From Methanosarcinales archaeon (GTDB lineage: Archaea; Halobacteriota; Methanosarcinia; Methanosarcinales; Methanocomedenaceae), in the NCBI GenBank assembly GCA_030614485.1, contig JAUWTY010000013.1:1-13090 (forward strand): 13,090 bases of DNA. The letters run 5' to 3'. The position numbers were made by a program, and so were the translations under genes. This document shows, one piece after another, positions 12,940 to 13,090 of this stretch. Under the pieces are notes generated by a model. That model searched no databases. It had not been told where the DNA came from and was given only the letters and a program-made list of their open reading frames with translations. How positions within the stretch are numbered: the first letter of the stretch is position 1; every line of letters begins with the position of its first letter.

Positions 12940-13090
12940 TCATACTCCTAGTACTAATCTTGTTATTACACCAATCAATAGTGCGAATATAAAAAGCCCT
13001 ATCACTGCCAGTATTGTCTTCTTCGGACCATGCAAACCGAGGAAACTCCCCAATACACCCATACATGCGAAAAAGCGCGTTGCCGCTATT
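12940..13090 (-). CDS. C-terminal part of a small membrane protein, 5' end outside the window
   Basis: On the minus strand a frame is open from the right edge to the TGA at 12942-12940, giving 49 visible residues. They contain LGSFLGLHGPKK followed by a clear membrane helix, TILAVIGLFIFALLIGVITRL, and end in VLGV. An in-frame ATG at 13062 would give a 40-residue protein, but it has no ribosome binding site, so the gene probably starts beyond the window. The family is not recognisable. It is co-directional with, and 15 bases ahead of, the 75-residue protein, suggesting a functional pair. Confidence 0.6.
   Translation of the reverse strand, partial: IAATRFFACMGVLGSFLGLHGPKKTILAVIGLFIFALLIGVITRLVLGV

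Overview
The window comes from a euryarchaeon, most plausibly a Methanosarcinales-type methanogen or a relative such as an ANME-2/Methanoperedens-like lineage. The evidence is an archaeal Lsm gene followed by ribosomal protein L37e and purF, an archaeal SepF followed by a ZPR1-type zinc-finger gene, a DUF2098 gene beside purM, a dihydropteroate-synthase-like protein of the archaeal type, TATA-like elements, strong GGAGGTGAT-type ribosome binding sites and several GTG/TTG starts. The exact lineage is an inference.

Layout from left to right. (1) Bases 2-592 hold the 3' part of an unrecognised, very AT-rich gene that enters from the left. It is followed by a gene-free stretch with a possible short transposase remnant. 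(2) Bases 813-2613 hold a two-gene DrrAB-type ABC exporter operon. (3) Bases 2614-2903 are non-coding and carry an imperfect inverted repeat built from about 10-base units. (4) A minus-strand operon runs Lsm, L37e, purF (4832 down to 2904). (5) A plus-strand group runs PUA-domain protein, sepF, ZPR1-type zinc finger (5006-6543), with sepF and the zinc-finger gene overlapping by 4 nt. (6) A minus-strand metabolic group runs hisF, DUF2098, purM (8841 down to 6629). (7) Bases 9004-9714 encode a protein with a likely caspase-like (clan CD) His/Cys arrangement. (8) An AT-rich 400-base gap follows, then an orphan gene (10111-10539). (9) On the minus strand come a small two-helix membrane protein (PLDc_N type), a dihydropteroate-synthase-like protein, a 75-residue helical protein, and the C-terminal end of a membrane protein that runs off the right edge.

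How the genes fit together. PurF and PurM are steps 1 and 5 of purine synthesis. HisF makes the histidine precursor IGP and releases AICAR, which re-enters the purine pathway, so the metabolic part is a purine/histidine theme. Lsm, L37e, PUA and ZPR1 proteins belong to RNA metabolism and translation, and SepF anchors the FtsZ division ring. The less ordinary parts are the candidate caspase-like protein, the repeat elements at 2667-2740 and 8933-8951, the foreign-looking left edge and the small unknown genes on the right. I see no tRNA, rRNA, CRISPR array or intact insertion sequence.
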